Positions 44,761 through 54,701 of a stretch of 64,000 nt of DNA are shown in pieces. The translations under genes were made by a program, and so were the position numbers. This DNA is from Anaeroglomus sp964630775 (lineage in GTDB: Bacteria; Planctomycetota; Phycisphaerae; Sedimentisphaerales; Anaerohalosphaeraceae). Location of the stretch: NCBI GenBank assembly GCA_964630775.1, contig CAZVYY010000018.1, positions 1 through 64,000 of the forward strand, written 5' to 3'. The first letter of the stretch is position 1. Each line of letters opens with the position of its first letter. Below the pieces are notes generated by a model that worked only from the letters and a program-made list of their open reading frames with translations, was not told the DNA's origin and searched no databases.

Positions 44761-45600
44761 ATGGTCAAAGGATACATTAAAAACGGCAGGAACGCCTTTA
44801 CGCTGCTCGAATTGCTGGTAGTCATCGCAGTCATCGGACTGCTGATGGCAGTCGTGGCGCCTGCCCTGCAGAAAGCCAAACGCGCGGCCAAAGAAACCAT
44901 CTGCTGCTCCAATCTGCACCAGTTATCGATTGCGGCACTGGCGTATGAACAAAACGAAGGACGTCTGCCGGAACATTATACTGAAAATCCCAGGGGAACC
45001 AAACCTCGCGGGGCCTGGTCTGAGCAGTTGGCCAGCAATGCAGACCTGGTGGACCATCGTCCCCTGTGGCTGCCCTATATCCCGGACCTGAAGTTTCTCA
45101 ATTGCCCCCTGCTTAAAACACTCGACATCAATATCGAAGCCGTTCCGCTGAACAGCCACAGGGTTTATTCCGGCTATATGTTTGTATTCGGCTACTGGCG
45201 CGACCGGATGCCTGACGGCCAATGGGGCCCGGAATCCAGCCGCTGGACAAAAACGAACCAGCACTGGAAATACAATGGCCGTAAAGTCGAGGTACTCGCC
45301 GGAGATCGGCTCTATTACTCGGCCCCCAATGCCTATTATCGGGTCAATCACGGGCTGAAAATGGGTCTGACGGTCAATTATGTCGAATATAAAGATCCCC
45401 GTGATTATGTGGTCAGCGTCTATGAAAAATCCGGCGTCACTTCCGACGAAGGGGATCTACGCAAAAAAGTCAATGGTCTGTTTTGTTTTAAGGACGGCTC
45501 GGCCGAACAATACGGCGGCGGCGACGACCGGCTGGTCGATATTTTCGAGCCTGCCGACCAGAGCGGCAGAGAGGGCGCAGAGTTAATCCCGATGCGCTAA
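44761..45600 (+). CDS. Pseudopilin-like protein (DUF1559-like) of the sialidase/aldolase cluster
   Basis: A prepilin motif (AFTLLELLVVIAVIGLLMAV) follows a short basic leader; CCSNLHQLSIAALAYEQNEG is the conserved second block. It has the same architecture as the pseudopilin of the riboswitch operon. The first of a run of plus-strand genes. The ATG at 44761 is chosen over the in-frame ATG 26 codons upstream because it gives a normal-length prepilin leader. Probably anchors or assembles part of a secretion or uptake structure. Confidence 0.75.
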   Translation: MVKGYIKNGRNAFTLLELLVVIAVIGLLMAVVAPALQKAKRAAKETICCSNLHQLSIAALAYEQNEGRLPEHYTENPRGTKPRGAWSEQLASNADLVDHRPLWLPYIPDLKFLNCPLLKTLDINIEAVPLNSHRVYSGYMFVFGYWRDRMPDGQWGPESSRWTKTNQHWKYNGRKVEVLAGDRLYYSAPNAYYRVNHGLKMGLTVNYVEYKDPRDYVVSVYEKSGVTSDEGDLRKKVNGLFCFKDGSAEQYGGGDDRLVDIFEPADQSGREGAELIPMR

Positions 45601-45684
45601 CCGACCGCGGACAAGGAATTCATTTCAGGACGACAGGGTATCTATTCAGAACTCTCAAAACTAATTTTTTCAAGGAGTAATTCA

Positions 45685-47559
45685 ATGAAAAGCAGAGCAG
45701 TGTGCAGCATCTTGGTGTTAATGTCGATGTCATGTCTGGCCGCCACGTACACCTGGAATAATGCCAGCGGTGATCACAATTTTGTCCGGGGTTCCAACTG
45801 GAAGGACGCCACCGACAGCACCGTCTTTACCATCGCGGATGAATTCCGTATTGACCTCAGCGGAGACGGCGGCTATTCCACCCTGGCTTCCGATGCCATC
45901 GGCAACAACCTCAGGGTTGGGTATGGAGCGACCGGGGAACTGTATATCACTGGAGGAACCTCCGTGTTTAACGGTTCGTGCATGTCCGGAAGAGGCGCCA
46001 CCACAAAGGGTTACATGTCTATCAGCGGAGGCGAAATCAGCTTCCTGAACAGCTATTTTACCCTCGGTGAATCCGGCGCCGGTATTCTCGATATCAGCAA
46101 TGGAACCGTCAAAGCGGCCCGTTTGAATATGGCCACCAAAGCCCTGACCACGTCCCAGTCCAGGCTGTCCATGACGGGCGGCTTGATTGATTTGACCACC
46201 TTTCTCGTTTGCGGCACATCGGGAACAGCCGATTTGATTATGAACGGAGGCCGAATCAATCTGGGATCTTATATGACCATGGCCAAAGATGCCGGCTCAA
46301 TCGGTCGCTGCACCATCAGCGCCGGGCAAATCACCATGCCAGACCTGTTGACCGTGGGTGATCTGGGATTGGCTCGTCTGGCAGTGGGTGGTACCGGTCG
46401 TATTCGCTGCGGCCAGTTGGCTCTGAACAACCAGTCCGCCATACAATTGAATATCAACGGTGCGGCTCCTTATGGAAATCCAATCACAATAACCGCATCG
46501 GATTCCACCTTATCCGGTGACTTTGATCCCAATTTTGTCGCCGGCACGGGAAACGCAGGCTTTTATATCGCCGCGGCTGCCCTTCAAAACAGTATTCTGA
46601 CCAATGAACCGAATTTGATATCCCCTGCCGCTGCAGCCAAATGGACCACTCAGATCATTCCTGTCGGCGCCGGCCAGGCCGTATTATTAACTAATTCACA
46701 GCCGACAAACAATGTCGCCTGGACCAACAACAGCGGTACTCGGTTCTGGAGCAATCCCGGCAACTGGAATACGACACTGGACCCCAATGATATCGCCGTT
46801 ATCGACCGTGAAAGCACCTCCGGAGCTATCGTGAACTCAACGGCGGTCTGCGGCGGGCTTGTCGTCGGCAGCACGGCCAATGGGGCACTGACCGTCTCCA
46901 GCGGCTCACTGACCGCAACCAGCTCGGCCATCATCGGCTCCAGCGGAAATGGCTCACTGGCCATCCACGGCGGAACCTTCTCCGCCGGCAACCTCATCGC
47001 GGCACTGAATGCCGGCAGTTCCGCCGATATTCGGATTGACAACAATGCCGTGGTCCGTATTGACGGAATCGCAGGCCTTGGAGCAAACGCCGGCCTGACC
47101 CTCTCCGGCCACCAGACCAGTATCGAATTCGGCACGCTGACCACGGCCCCGGGGTCTGAAATCAACTTCATACTGGACGGTGCCCTCGGCGTCGGCAACG
47201 GCCTGGACGTAAATGGAGATGTTGTCCTGGCAGGCTCCATTCAGCTTGCCTTTGTCGGGGGAGTTAAAGCGGACGGCACATTTACCCTGCTCCGCAGCTC
47301 CGGCACCATCACAGACAAGACCGGCGGAAATCTGATCCATACCATGCCAGGCTCTGCCGTCAGTTACGCCATCGAGACCGAAGGAACCGAACAGGTCCTG
47401 AAAGTAACCCTTTACAGCCCGGCCACCTGCGAAGAAGTAATTAACGCCGGACTCGGCTATTCCGCCGATATCAATCAGGACTGCAAAGTCAATATGCTGG
47501 ACTTCGCCGAAATGGCCTCGCAGTGGCTGGCATGCAATGACCCTCAGCAGTGTAATTGA
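45685..47559 (+). CDS. Secreted beta-helix protein with dockerin-like C-terminus
   Basis: A 624-residue exported protein (signal peptide to about residue 20). The body is Gly/Ser/Thr-rich with repeated GELYITGGTS-, GILDISNGTV- and ADLIMNGGRI-type units of about 24 residues. This pattern is typical of autotransporter-like or PAAR-like right-handed beta-helices. The C-terminus is DINQDCKVNMLDFAEMASQW, the local dockerin-like calcium motif. AAGGAG precedes the ATG. No catalytic site was recognised. It may bind the polysaccharide handled by the neighbouring genes. Confidence 0.7.
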   Translation: MKSRAVCSILVLMSMSCLAATYTWNNASGDHNFVRGSNWKDATDSTVFTIADEFRIDLSGDGGYSTLASDAIGNNLRVGYGATGELYITGGTSVFNGSCMSGRGATTKGYMSISGGEISFLNSYFTLGESGAGILDISNGTVKAARLNMATKALTTSQSRLSMTGGLIDLTTFLVCGTSGTADLIMNGGRINLGSYMTMAKDAGSIGRCTISAGQITMPDLLTVGDLGLARLAVGGTGRIRCGQLALNNQSAIQLNINGAAPYGNPITITASDSTLSGDFDPNFVAGTGNAGFYIAAAALQNSILTNEPNLISPAAAAKWTTQIIPVGAGQAVLLTNSQPTNNVAWTNNSGTRFWSNPGNWNTTLDPNDIAVIDRESTSGAIVNSTAVCGGLVVGSTANGALTVSSGSLTATSSAIIGSSGNGSLAIHGGTFSAGNLIAALNAGSSADIRIDNNAVVRIDGIAGLGANAGLTLSGHQTSIEFGTLTTAPGSEINFILDGALGVGNGLDVNGDVVLAGSIQLAFVGGVKADGTFTLLRSSGTITDKTGGNLIHTMPGSAVSYAIETEGTEQVLKVTLYSPATCEEVINAGLGYSADINQDCKVNMLDFAEMASQWLACNDPQQCN

Positions 47560-47719
47560 ATTGAATGGAAGATATTACAAATCCCAACTGAACCTTTTGG
47601 GATTTGGACACTGTTTTGAATGGATTAAGGAGGTTCGCCTGTAAGGCTTGTCTTGTTACGGGTCTTACAGGCTCTTTTATTGGAAAAGGATTTTTCCCGG
47701 ATTCAAACAGGGTGAAATG

Positions 47720-49753
47720 ATGCTCAAAAAATACTGGATTATCTTAGTTTTATCATTATGCGGGCTGAGTAATGCGTTTGCCGGATATGCCGATCAGGTC
47801 GCCTCCGACAAACCCGTTGCCTGGTGGCGTCTGGATGAGGGCCGATATAAAGACAACCTTCCCGCAACCGACAAAATGGCTCACGTAACCGGTGCCGTAT
47901 TTGCCAGGGATGCGATGATCGCCGCCGCCGGGATCGACGGCGGATGCGGATGGTTCAACGGCAATCAGGCCGGCATCGATCTGGGCAATGACCTGGGGCC
48001 TTTGCTGGACGGCAGTTCCGCCATCACCGTCGAGGCCTGGATTCGCAATAGCTGCCTGTCCGGTATTCAGCGTATTTTCGCCACCCGCATCCATGAAGGC
48101 AGGGCCGGCATTGACGTCGGGCTTTACAGCTCCGGCGACACCCCGAGCACACTAAATGTTGGCGCCAGAAGCACTGTCGAGGATTCCTATCTGACTGTCA
48201 GCACGGATTTTTCAACCGTCAATCAATGGGTGCACATGGCCTGCATCGTCAATTATGCCCAGGACACCATTAGCATTTACCTGAATGGAACACAGGCCCT
48301 CAGTCGGTCTGTCAATTTCAGCCGTCCCTCGTATCAATACGGTGATAAACCCACTCAGCACGACCAGATTGGCCGTACGCCGGACAACGAAAAGCATTTC
48401 CGCGGCTGGATCGATGAACTGGCCGTCTATAACAAAGCTCTGACTCCATCACAAATTCAGTCCCATGCTGCCGCCCAGAAACCCGCTGAGCCGGAACCGC
48501 TGTGGATCAGCCAGATTGGCTACAGCGACCCGGCAACCAAAAAGATGATCGGGTCCCCCTGCATTTATAAATACAGTAATGGCATCATCCTGGCATCCTA
48601 TGGATATCGCGGCAATACCTATATTAAAATATCCTATGACAACGGACAGACCTGGCAATCACGAAGTCAGATAGATAAATTCGCCATGGCCAGCCTGTTT
48701 GAGCATCAGGGAGAGATCTATCTGTTCGGCCTCTCGCAAAATCCGGGCCACATCTGCATCGCAAAATCCTCGGACTACGGCCTGCACTGGACGGATGCTT
48801 CGGTTTTGTTTGAGGCCCAGCAGCCGGGAACGTATGGCTATCATACCGGCCCCGTACCCGTCATTCATGCAAACGGTCGAATTTACCGTGTATTCGAAAA
48901 ACGCGTAACCGATGAACGCTGGCCGATTGCCTATGCGGCTGTCATGGTTTCGGCGGATGAAAAATCCAATCTTCTGAATCCCCAAAGCTGGACAATGACC
49001 AATGCTGTGCTTTTCGATCCATCCTGGGTCGATCCTGCCAGGAAGTGCACCTCGCCCGGCTGGCTGGAAGGAAATGCCGTTCAAAAACCGGACGGCTCGA
49101 TTATCGCACTGATGCGGGTACACACCAACCCCGTCGTGGATAAAGCGGCCATCCTGACACTCAGCTCCGACAATAGGACACTGAGCTATCATCCCGCCTC
49201 CGGCTTGATTGATATGCCCGGCGGCATGCACAAATTTGATATTCATCGTGACCCGGTCACCGGAAAATATCTGTCGCTGGTCAACAATAACACCGACCCG
49301 TCCAGAACCGCACAGCGTAATACCTTATCGCTGATCGCTTCCGAGGACCTGATTCACTGGCAGCATGTCCGGACGATTATCCAGGACAATTCTCCGATGA
49401 CCTGGCAAGAGTCGATGGTCAATACCGGATTTCAGTATGTCGTCTGGCAATTTGACGGCAGGGATATCCTCTTCATCAGCAGAACCGCCTATGATGGCGC
49501 CATGAATTATCATGATTCCAACCGGATTACTTTCCATCGCCTGCCCCATTATGTCGATATCCTCGCTCCCTGCGGCAGTTGGGGATTTCTGGATATGGAT
49601 TTGAACCAGGATTGCCAGGTCGATATCGTCGATTTGTCCGAGATGATACAACAATGGATCGATGTTTATAAATTACCTGATTTTGCAATGCTTTCTGAAC
49701 AATGGTTATTTTGCACGCACCCTTATGGACAAGGATGTGTGTCTGTTATATAG
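47720..49753 (+). CDS. Secreted LamG/sialidase-like beta-propeller protein with dockerin-like tail
   Basis: About 677 residues. Signal peptide; a LamG/concanavalin-like module (about 25-225, including ITVEAWIRN and FRGWIDELAVYNKALTPSQI). Then comes a six-bladed propeller-like region with sialidase/BNR Asp-box motifs (SYDNGQTW; SSDYGLHW). The C-terminal dockerin motif is DLNQDCQVDIVDLSEMIQQW. Proteins of this shape include exo-alpha-sialidases (GH33) and related arylesterase-type enzymes; an Arg triad cannot be mapped with certainty. The next genes encode an FG-GAP protein, an SSS transporter and a DapA/NanA-family aldolase, consistent with release and use of a sialic or other keto-sugar acid. 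Confidence 0.72.
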   Translation: MLKKYWIILVLSLCGLSNAFAGYADQVASDKPVAWWRLDEGRYKDNLPATDKMAHVTGAVFARDAMIAAAGIDGGCGWFNGNQAGIDLGNDLGPLLDGSSAITVEAWIRNSCLSGIQRIFATRIHEGRAGIDVGLYSSGDTPSTLNVGARSTVEDSYLTVSTDFSTVNQWVHMACIVNYAQDTISIYLNGTQALSRSVNFSRPSYQYGDKPTQHDQIGRTPDNEKHFRGWIDELAVYNKALTPSQIQSHAAAQKPAEPEPLWISQIGYSDPATKKMIGSPCIYKYSNGIILASYGYRGNTYIKISYDNGQTWQSRSQIDKFAMASLFEHQGEIYLFGLSQNPGHICIAKSSDYGLHWTDASVLFEAQQPGTYGYHTGPVPVIHANGRIYRVFEKRVTDERWPIAYAAVMVSADEKSNLLNPQSWTMTNAVLFDPSWVDPARKCTSPGWLEGNAVQKPDGSIIALMRVHTNPVVDKAAILTLSSDNRTLSYHPASGLIDMPGGMHKFDIHRDPVTGKYLSLVNNNTDPSRTAQRNTLSLIASEDLIHWQHVRTIIQDNSPMTWQESMVNTGFQYVVWQFDGRDILFISRTAYDGAMNYHDSNRITFHRLPHYVDILAPCGSWGFLDMDLNQDCQVDIVDLSEMIQQWIDVYKLPDFAMLSEQWLFCTHPYGQGCVSVI

Positions 49754-49840
49754 GGGTATCCGTTGGTTTACATTGCGGACCGGACGAATTTGTTTTAGTA
49801 TAATATGGCCTGAACAGCCACCTCTTTATCAGGATAGAAA

Positions 49841-51883
49841 ATGCTTAAGACACGACGACTTTTTGGAATTGCCCGGACGGTCCATCGGCGGCCGGGATGC
49901 GGCAGTGCCCACGCCGTAAAACGGACACACCTTGTCCTGTTGGCATCGATCCTTCTGACCTGTTCGTGTCAATCCTTTGCCGACGGCCTGATCCGCATCC
50001 AGTACAATAATCCCGGCCTGGTTGCAGACCTTGGTTCAGGATTGTGGGCCTGGCCGATTCCCATGGATTATGACGACGATGGAGATAACGATCTGCTGGT
50101 CGTGTGTCATGATAAACCCTCGCGGTGCATTTACTTCTTTGAAAATCCCGACGGCCATACCAAAATGCCGGTATTCCTGCCTCCGGTCCGGGTCGGCAGC
50201 TCTTATGCGAATCTCCAGCCCTCGTATATCGACGGCAAAGTCCGGCTGCTGAATACCAACAAAGAGCTGATCGATTACAAACAGAATCAATTCAGCAAAA
50301 CCGTCACCATCTATCCCGACACCCTGCCGTATAAACCGGAACTGCTGCCGATACCCCGCACTGTCCGGGCAAACCAGTGGAAATACGTGGATTATGATGG
50401 CGACCAGCGTCTGGATTTAATCGTCGCCCTCGAAGATTTGACCGACTATGGATGGGACAATGCCTACAACAGCGAAGGCCGGTGGACCAAAGGCCCTCTG
50501 CACGGCTTTATCTATTACATCCGCAATATCGGCACGAATCAGGCCCCTGCCTACGACACCCCAGTCCAGCTCAAGGCCGACAATAAAGTAATTGATTTGT
50601 ATGGCAGACCCTCACCGAACTTCTGCGATTTTGACAATGACGGCGATCTGGACCTGATTTGCGGCGAATTCCTGGATACGTTGACCTATTTCCAGAATGT
50701 CGGCACAGGGCAGAATCCCGTCTATGCCTCCGGCAGGAAACTCGAATACAACAATCAGCCCATCCGCATGAATCTGGAAATGATTATCCCTGTCGCATTC
50801 GATTGGGACAAGGATGGAGACATGGACCTGATTGTCGGCGATGAAGACGGTCGTGTCGCATGGATTGAAAACACCGGCACAATGAAAGACGCAATCCCGC
50901 AGTTTCTCTCTCCCGTCTATTTCCGGCAAAAGGCCCACGAAGTCAAAGTCAACGCCCTTGTGACGCCCTTTGGCGTCGATTGGGATGAGGATGGGGACGA
51001 AGACCTGATTTGCGGCAATACCGCCGGCAACATCGTCTTTGTGGAAAATCTCGACGGCGGCAATCCGCCCAAGTGGGCGGAACCTGCACTGCTGTGTGTG
51101 GACAAAGAACCCATCCGTATCATGGCCGGCGAAAACGGCTCAATACAAGGCCCCTGTGAGGCCAAATGGGGATACACCACTCCTATCGTCGCCGACTGGG
51201 ACGGCGATGGTCTCCGGGATATCGTCATCAATTCCATCTGGGGCAAAATCCAATGGTATAAAAATATCGGGACCCGCGGCAAGCCCAAACTCGCCCCGTT
51301 GCAGCCTGTCCGGATTCTCTGGCCCGACAAGCCGCTCAAGCCCGCATGGAACTGGTGGAATCCGGGTGCCGATGAACTGGTGACCCAGTGGCGGACAACG
51401 CCCTGCGTCATCGACCTGAACAACGACGGCCTCAAGGACCTGGTGATGCTGGACCATGAAGGTTATCTGGCTTTCTTTGAACGCATCAAAAAAGAGGGGC
51501 AATTGTTTGTTCTGCCGGGTAAACGCATCTTCAAACTCCGTGAAAAGGATAAAACAGACCTGTTCAGACCTAATCCCGGCCTGGCAGGCAAAAGCGGCAG
51601 ACGACAGTTTTGCTTTGCCGACTGGGACAGAGACGGCAAGCTGGACATCCTCATCGATAGTGTGAATGTCAACTTTCTCAAAAATGTCTCGTCGGCAGAA
51701 GATGCATGGGTATTCGAAGACCAGGGCGCGGTGGACCAGCGTATTCTGGCCGGTCACTCGACCAAACCCACTCTCGTAAACTGGGACAAAAACAATATCC
51801 CCGACCTGCTGGTGGGTGCCGAAGACGGCTTTCTCTATTATCTGAAAAATCCCCATGGAACGGGGTCAGATTCCGCTAAATAA
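49841..51883 (+). CDS. Secreted FG-GAP/VCBS repeat protein
   Basis: A 680-residue protein: signal peptide with a hydrophobic stretch around residues 30-45, then at least eight FG-GAP-like repeats with DxDxDGDxDLI-type calcium loops (for example DFDNDGDLDLICGE and DWDKDGDMDLIVGDEDG). These form an integrin-like beta-propeller and often serve in ligand or polysaccharide binding. AGGA precedes the ATG. It stops 12 nt before the symporter gene and is probably co-transcribed with it. Confidence 0.8.
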   Translation: MLKTRRLFGIARTVHRRPGCGSAHAVKRTHLVLLASILLTCSCQSFADGLIRIQYNNPGLVADLGSGLWAWPIPMDYDDDGDNDLLVVCHDKPSRCIYFFENPDGHTKMPVFLPPVRVGSSYANLQPSYIDGKVRLLNTNKELIDYKQNQFSKTVTIYPDTLPYKPELLPIPRTVRANQWKYVDYDGDQRLDLIVALEDLTDYGWDNAYNSEGRWTKGPLHGFIYYIRNIGTNQAPAYDTPVQLKADNKVIDLYGRPSPNFCDFDNDGDLDLICGEFLDTLTYFQNVGTGQNPVYASGRKLEYNNQPIRMNLEMIIPVAFDWDKDGDMDLIVGDEDGRVAWIENTGTMKDAIPQFLSPVYFRQKAHEVKVNALVTPFGVDWDEDGDEDLICGNTAGNIVFVENLDGGNPPKWAEPALLCVDKEPIRIMAGENGSIQGPCEAKWGYTTPIVADWDGDGLRDIVINSIWGKIQWYKNIGTRGKPKLAPLQPVRILWPDKPLKPAWNWWNPGADELVTQWRTTPCVIDLNNDGLKDLVMLDHEGYLAFFERIKKEGQLFVLPGKRIFKLREKDKTDLFRPNPGLAGKSGRRQFCFADWDRDGKLDILIDSVNVNFLKNVSSAEDAWVFEDQGAVDQRILAGHSTKPTLVNWDKNNIPDLLVGAEDGFLYYLKNPHGTGSDSAK

Positions 51884-51895
51884 ACAGGACAATCT

Positions 51896-53467
51896 ATGCA
51901 GACACATTTTACTCCACTGGACTGGACTATTCTGATTGGCTACTTCATCGGAACGATGATGATTGGTCTTTATTTCTATCGTAAAAGTCGGACCACCGAA
52001 GGCTTTACCGCAGCCGACAGATCGGTTCCCGGCTGGGCAACGGGGTTATCGATTCTTGCCACCTACCTGAGCAGCATCAGCTTTCTCGCCCTGCCGGGCA
52101 AGGCGTACGCCGCCAATTGGAATCCGTTTGTGTTCAGCCTGTCGCTGCCGATTACCACCTGGATCGCCGTAAAATACTTCATGCCCTATTATCGCCGCAG
52201 CGGCGATGTCTCGGCCTACTCCAGCCTCGAACATCGGTTCGGCCCCTGGGCAAGGGTTTATGCCAGCGTCTTTTTTCTGCTGACCCAGCTTGCCCGCATC
52301 GGTGCAGTAACGTACCTGATGGCCCTGCCGATGAATGTACTGTTCGGCTGGGATATCCGCATCATCATCATCGTGACATCAATCACCGTGATTGGGTATG
52401 CCTTTATCGGAGGGATTCTTGCCGTCATCTGGACCGATGCCTTCCAGGCGATTGTGCTGACGGCAGGGGCTCTCATCTGTGCCATCATTCTTATGTTCGG
52501 TACCCAGGGCGGCCCCAGAGAACTGTTTCATATCGCCGCTGAGTATAACAAATTCAGCCTCGGCAGTTTTGGCGGCTCACTGACCGAATCGACATTCTGG
52601 GTCACGCTGATTTACGGTATTGTGATGAACCTGCAGAACTTTGGCATCGACCAGAATTATGTCCAGCGCTATATCGTCGCCAAATCGGATCGGGATGCCC
52701 GAAAAAGCGTCTGGATGGGCGGATTGCTTTACATTCCCATTTCGATGCTGTTTTTCTTCATCGGCACGGGACTGTTCACCTATTACAAAACTCATCCGCA
52801 GGAATTAACCGAATTAAAAACGGCCGCAGCGGCACAGGCACTGCACAATGAAGGCATCACCAGTGATTCCCCCGACTACCCGCAGACGCTTGAGCTGCGC
52901 AGCCAGTCCCTGACTGACGCCAATATCGGCGACAAGGTCTTCCCGTATTTCATCGGATCCAAACTGCCTGCCGGCCTGACCGGACTTCTGATCGCCGCCG
53001 TATTCGCAGCGGCCATGAGCACCACCGCCTCCTGCCTGAACGCCTCGGCCACCCTGCTGCTGACGGACTTCTATAAACGCTATTTCCGTAAAAACGCCAC
53101 AGACAGGGAATCCATGGTTTTCCTGTATTCTTCCACCATTATCTGGGGCACCCTCGGCACGATTGTCGCCCTGCTGCTGATTCGCGTGACCAGCGCACTG
53201 GATGCCTGGTGGACCCTGTCGGGTATCTTCGGCGGCGGGATGCTGGGCCTGTTTTTGCTGGGTATCCTGTGTAAACGGGCCGGCAATGCCGCAGCGATAT
53301 TGGGCGTTCTGGTGGGTATCGTGATTATCGGTGCCCTGTCCATCTACCCGGAAAAGACCGGCAGGATTCACACCTTTTTGATTCCCGTATTCGGAACCGC
53401 AGTCATCCTGATTGGCGGAGTTATCGCGGCCGATTTCTTTCATGTAAAGACCAACAAAAACACATAA
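51896..53467 (+). CDS. Sodium:solute symporter (SSS family), candidate sugar-acid transporter
   Basis: A 523-residue membrane protein with about 13-14 helices. The family signature is present after the first helices (ADRSVPGWATGLSILATYLSSISFLALPGKAYAANW). SSS members of this branch transport sugars, sialic acid or keto acids. Position between a sialidase-like secreted enzyme and a DapA/NanA-type aldolase points to uptake of an acidic sugar, possibly sialic acid. The ATG follows AGGA. Confidence 0.82.
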   Translation: MQTHFTPLDWTILIGYFIGTMMIGLYFYRKSRTTEGFTAADRSVPGWATGLSILATYLSSISFLALPGKAYAANWNPFVFSLSLPITTWIAVKYFMPYYRRSGDVSAYSSLEHRFGPWARVYASVFFLLTQLARIGAVTYLMALPMNVLFGWDIRIIIIVTSITVIGYAFIGGILAVIWTDAFQAIVLTAGALICAIILMFGTQGGPRELFHIAAEYNKFSLGSFGGSLTESTFWVTLIYGIVMNLQNFGIDQNYVQRYIVAKSDRDARKSVWMGGLLYIPISMLFFFIGTGLFTYYKTHPQELTELKTAAAAQALHNEGITSDSPDYPQTLELRSQSLTDANIGDKVFPYFIGSKLPAGLTGLLIAAVFAAAMSTTASCLNASATLLLTDFYKRYFRKNATDRESMVFLYSSTIIWGTLGTIVALLLIRVTSALDAWWTLSGIFGGGMLGLFLLGILCKRAGNAAAILGVLVGIVIIGALSIYPEKTGRIHTFLIPVFGTAVILIGGVIAADFFHVKTNKNT

Positions 53468-53508
53468 ATGACCTGTTTTAATTGTAATTATTTCTTAAGG
53501 ACTTTCTT

Positions 53509-54426
53509 ATGAACAACATGGTTTTACCCAAACCCCTACGAGGGATTATTCCTCCTATGATTACTCCGCTTCTGGACCAGGATAATCTCGATATACCAGG
53601 CCTTGAAAGGCTGGTCGAACACATCCTTGCCGGCGGCGTGCATGGGCTGTTTGTCCTCGGCACCACCGGCGAGGCTCCCTCGCTGAGCTATAAACTCCGC
53701 TATGAACTGATCGAACGCGTCAGCAAGCAGATCGCCGGACGGGTGCCGATCCTGGTCGGCATTACCGATACCTCGCACATCGAGTCAGTCCGGATCGCCG
53801 AGTTCTCGCAAAAACAGGGTGTCAGCGCTGTTGTTCTTGCCCCGCCCTATTATTTCCCCGCCGGCCAGCCGGAACTGTTCGAATACCTTGAAAACCTGGT
53901 CCCGATGCTGCCGCTGCCGCTGTTCCTCTATAACATGCCAAGCTGCACCAAGATGATCTTTGAACCGCAGACCGTGATGAAGGCTTCCCAACTTCCGGGC
54001 GTTGTCGGGCTCAAGGACAGCTCCGGCAGCATGGTCTATTTTAACACCCTGCTGTCGCTGCTGGAGGATCGCAAGGACTTCTCGCTGCTGGTTGGCCCGG
54101 AAGAACTGCTGGCCGAGACACTCCTGATGGGCGGCTATGGCGGCATCTGCGGCGGGGCTAATATTTTCCCGAGGCTGTATGTCGATTTATATGATGCCGC
54201 GGTGGCCGGCGACCTTGCCAGGACACGTGACCTGCATAAAAAGGTCATGTGGATCAGCACCACCATTTACAGCACCGGCCGTTATAACTCCAGCTTCCTT
54301 AAGGGTGTTAAAAGCGCCCTGAACCTGATGGGTATCTGCAGTGACTTTATCGAATCGCCTTTCCATTGTTTCCGGGAGCAGGAAAAGGTGAAAATCAGGA
54401 CATACCTGCAACAGTTTTCGTATTAA
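53509..54426 (+). CDS. DapA/NanA-family class I aldolase
   Basis: A 305-residue TIM-barrel aldolase with the canonical GTTGE (51-55), catalytic Tyr141 (FLYNMPS) and Schiff-base Lys169 (VGLKDSSG). The family covers dihydrodipicolinate synthase, N-acetylneuraminate lyase and 2-keto-3-deoxy sugar-acid aldolases. The context (symporter and sialidase-like protein) favours a catabolic keto-sugar-acid aldolase, with N-acetylneuraminate as one candidate, over lysine biosynthesis. AAGGAC precedes the ATG. The last gene of the cluster; a strong terminator follows. Confidence 0.85.
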   Translation: MNNMVLPKPLRGIIPPMITPLLDQDNLDIPGLERLVEHILAGGVHGLFVLGTTGEAPSLSYKLRYELIERVSKQIAGRVPILVGITDTSHIESVRIAEFSQKQGVSAVVLAPPYYFPAGQPELFEYLENLVPMLPLPLFLYNMPSCTKMIFEPQTVMKASQLPGVVGLKDSSGSMVYFNTLLSLLEDRKDFSLLVGPEELLAETLLMGGYGGICGGANIFPRLYVDLYDAAVAGDLARTRDLHKKVMWISTTIYSTGRYNSSFLKGVKSALNLMGICSDFIESPFHCFREQEKVKIRTYLQQFSY

Positions 54427-54441
54427 TGGAGCTGCTTTTAG

Positions 54442-54489
54442 ACCCAATTTGCGTCTCTTTTTTTTGAGATGCAAATTGGGTTCGTTTTG
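54442..54489 (+). terminator. Intrinsic terminator after the aldolase gene
   Basis: ACCCAATTTGCGTCTC and GAGATGCAAATTGGGT form a 16-bp stem with one G-U around a T-rich loop, followed by TCGTTTTG. Confidence 0.75.
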
Positions 54490-54701
54490 TAAAATCCAGG
54501 CATGTAAGGATACAACATGGTTTTTTAGTTTGGAATTCGTAGGTCGCAGAAGATTTCAGATTTGATATATCAGAATAAACTGGAACCACAGATTACATGG
54601 ATTAGAGATAGGAATAAAATAAGAATACAGGTGTACAGGAAAAAGGTCAGGCATGGGGGATTGCCCCTACTATGGCCCAGCCTGCGGCGATGTTGTGCCG
54701 G

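Noticed and set aside
53509..54426. Assignment as lysine-biosynthesis DapA
   Set aside because: The active-site lysine motif (GLKDSSG) and the gene neighbours fit catabolic family members better; no other lysine genes are nearby.
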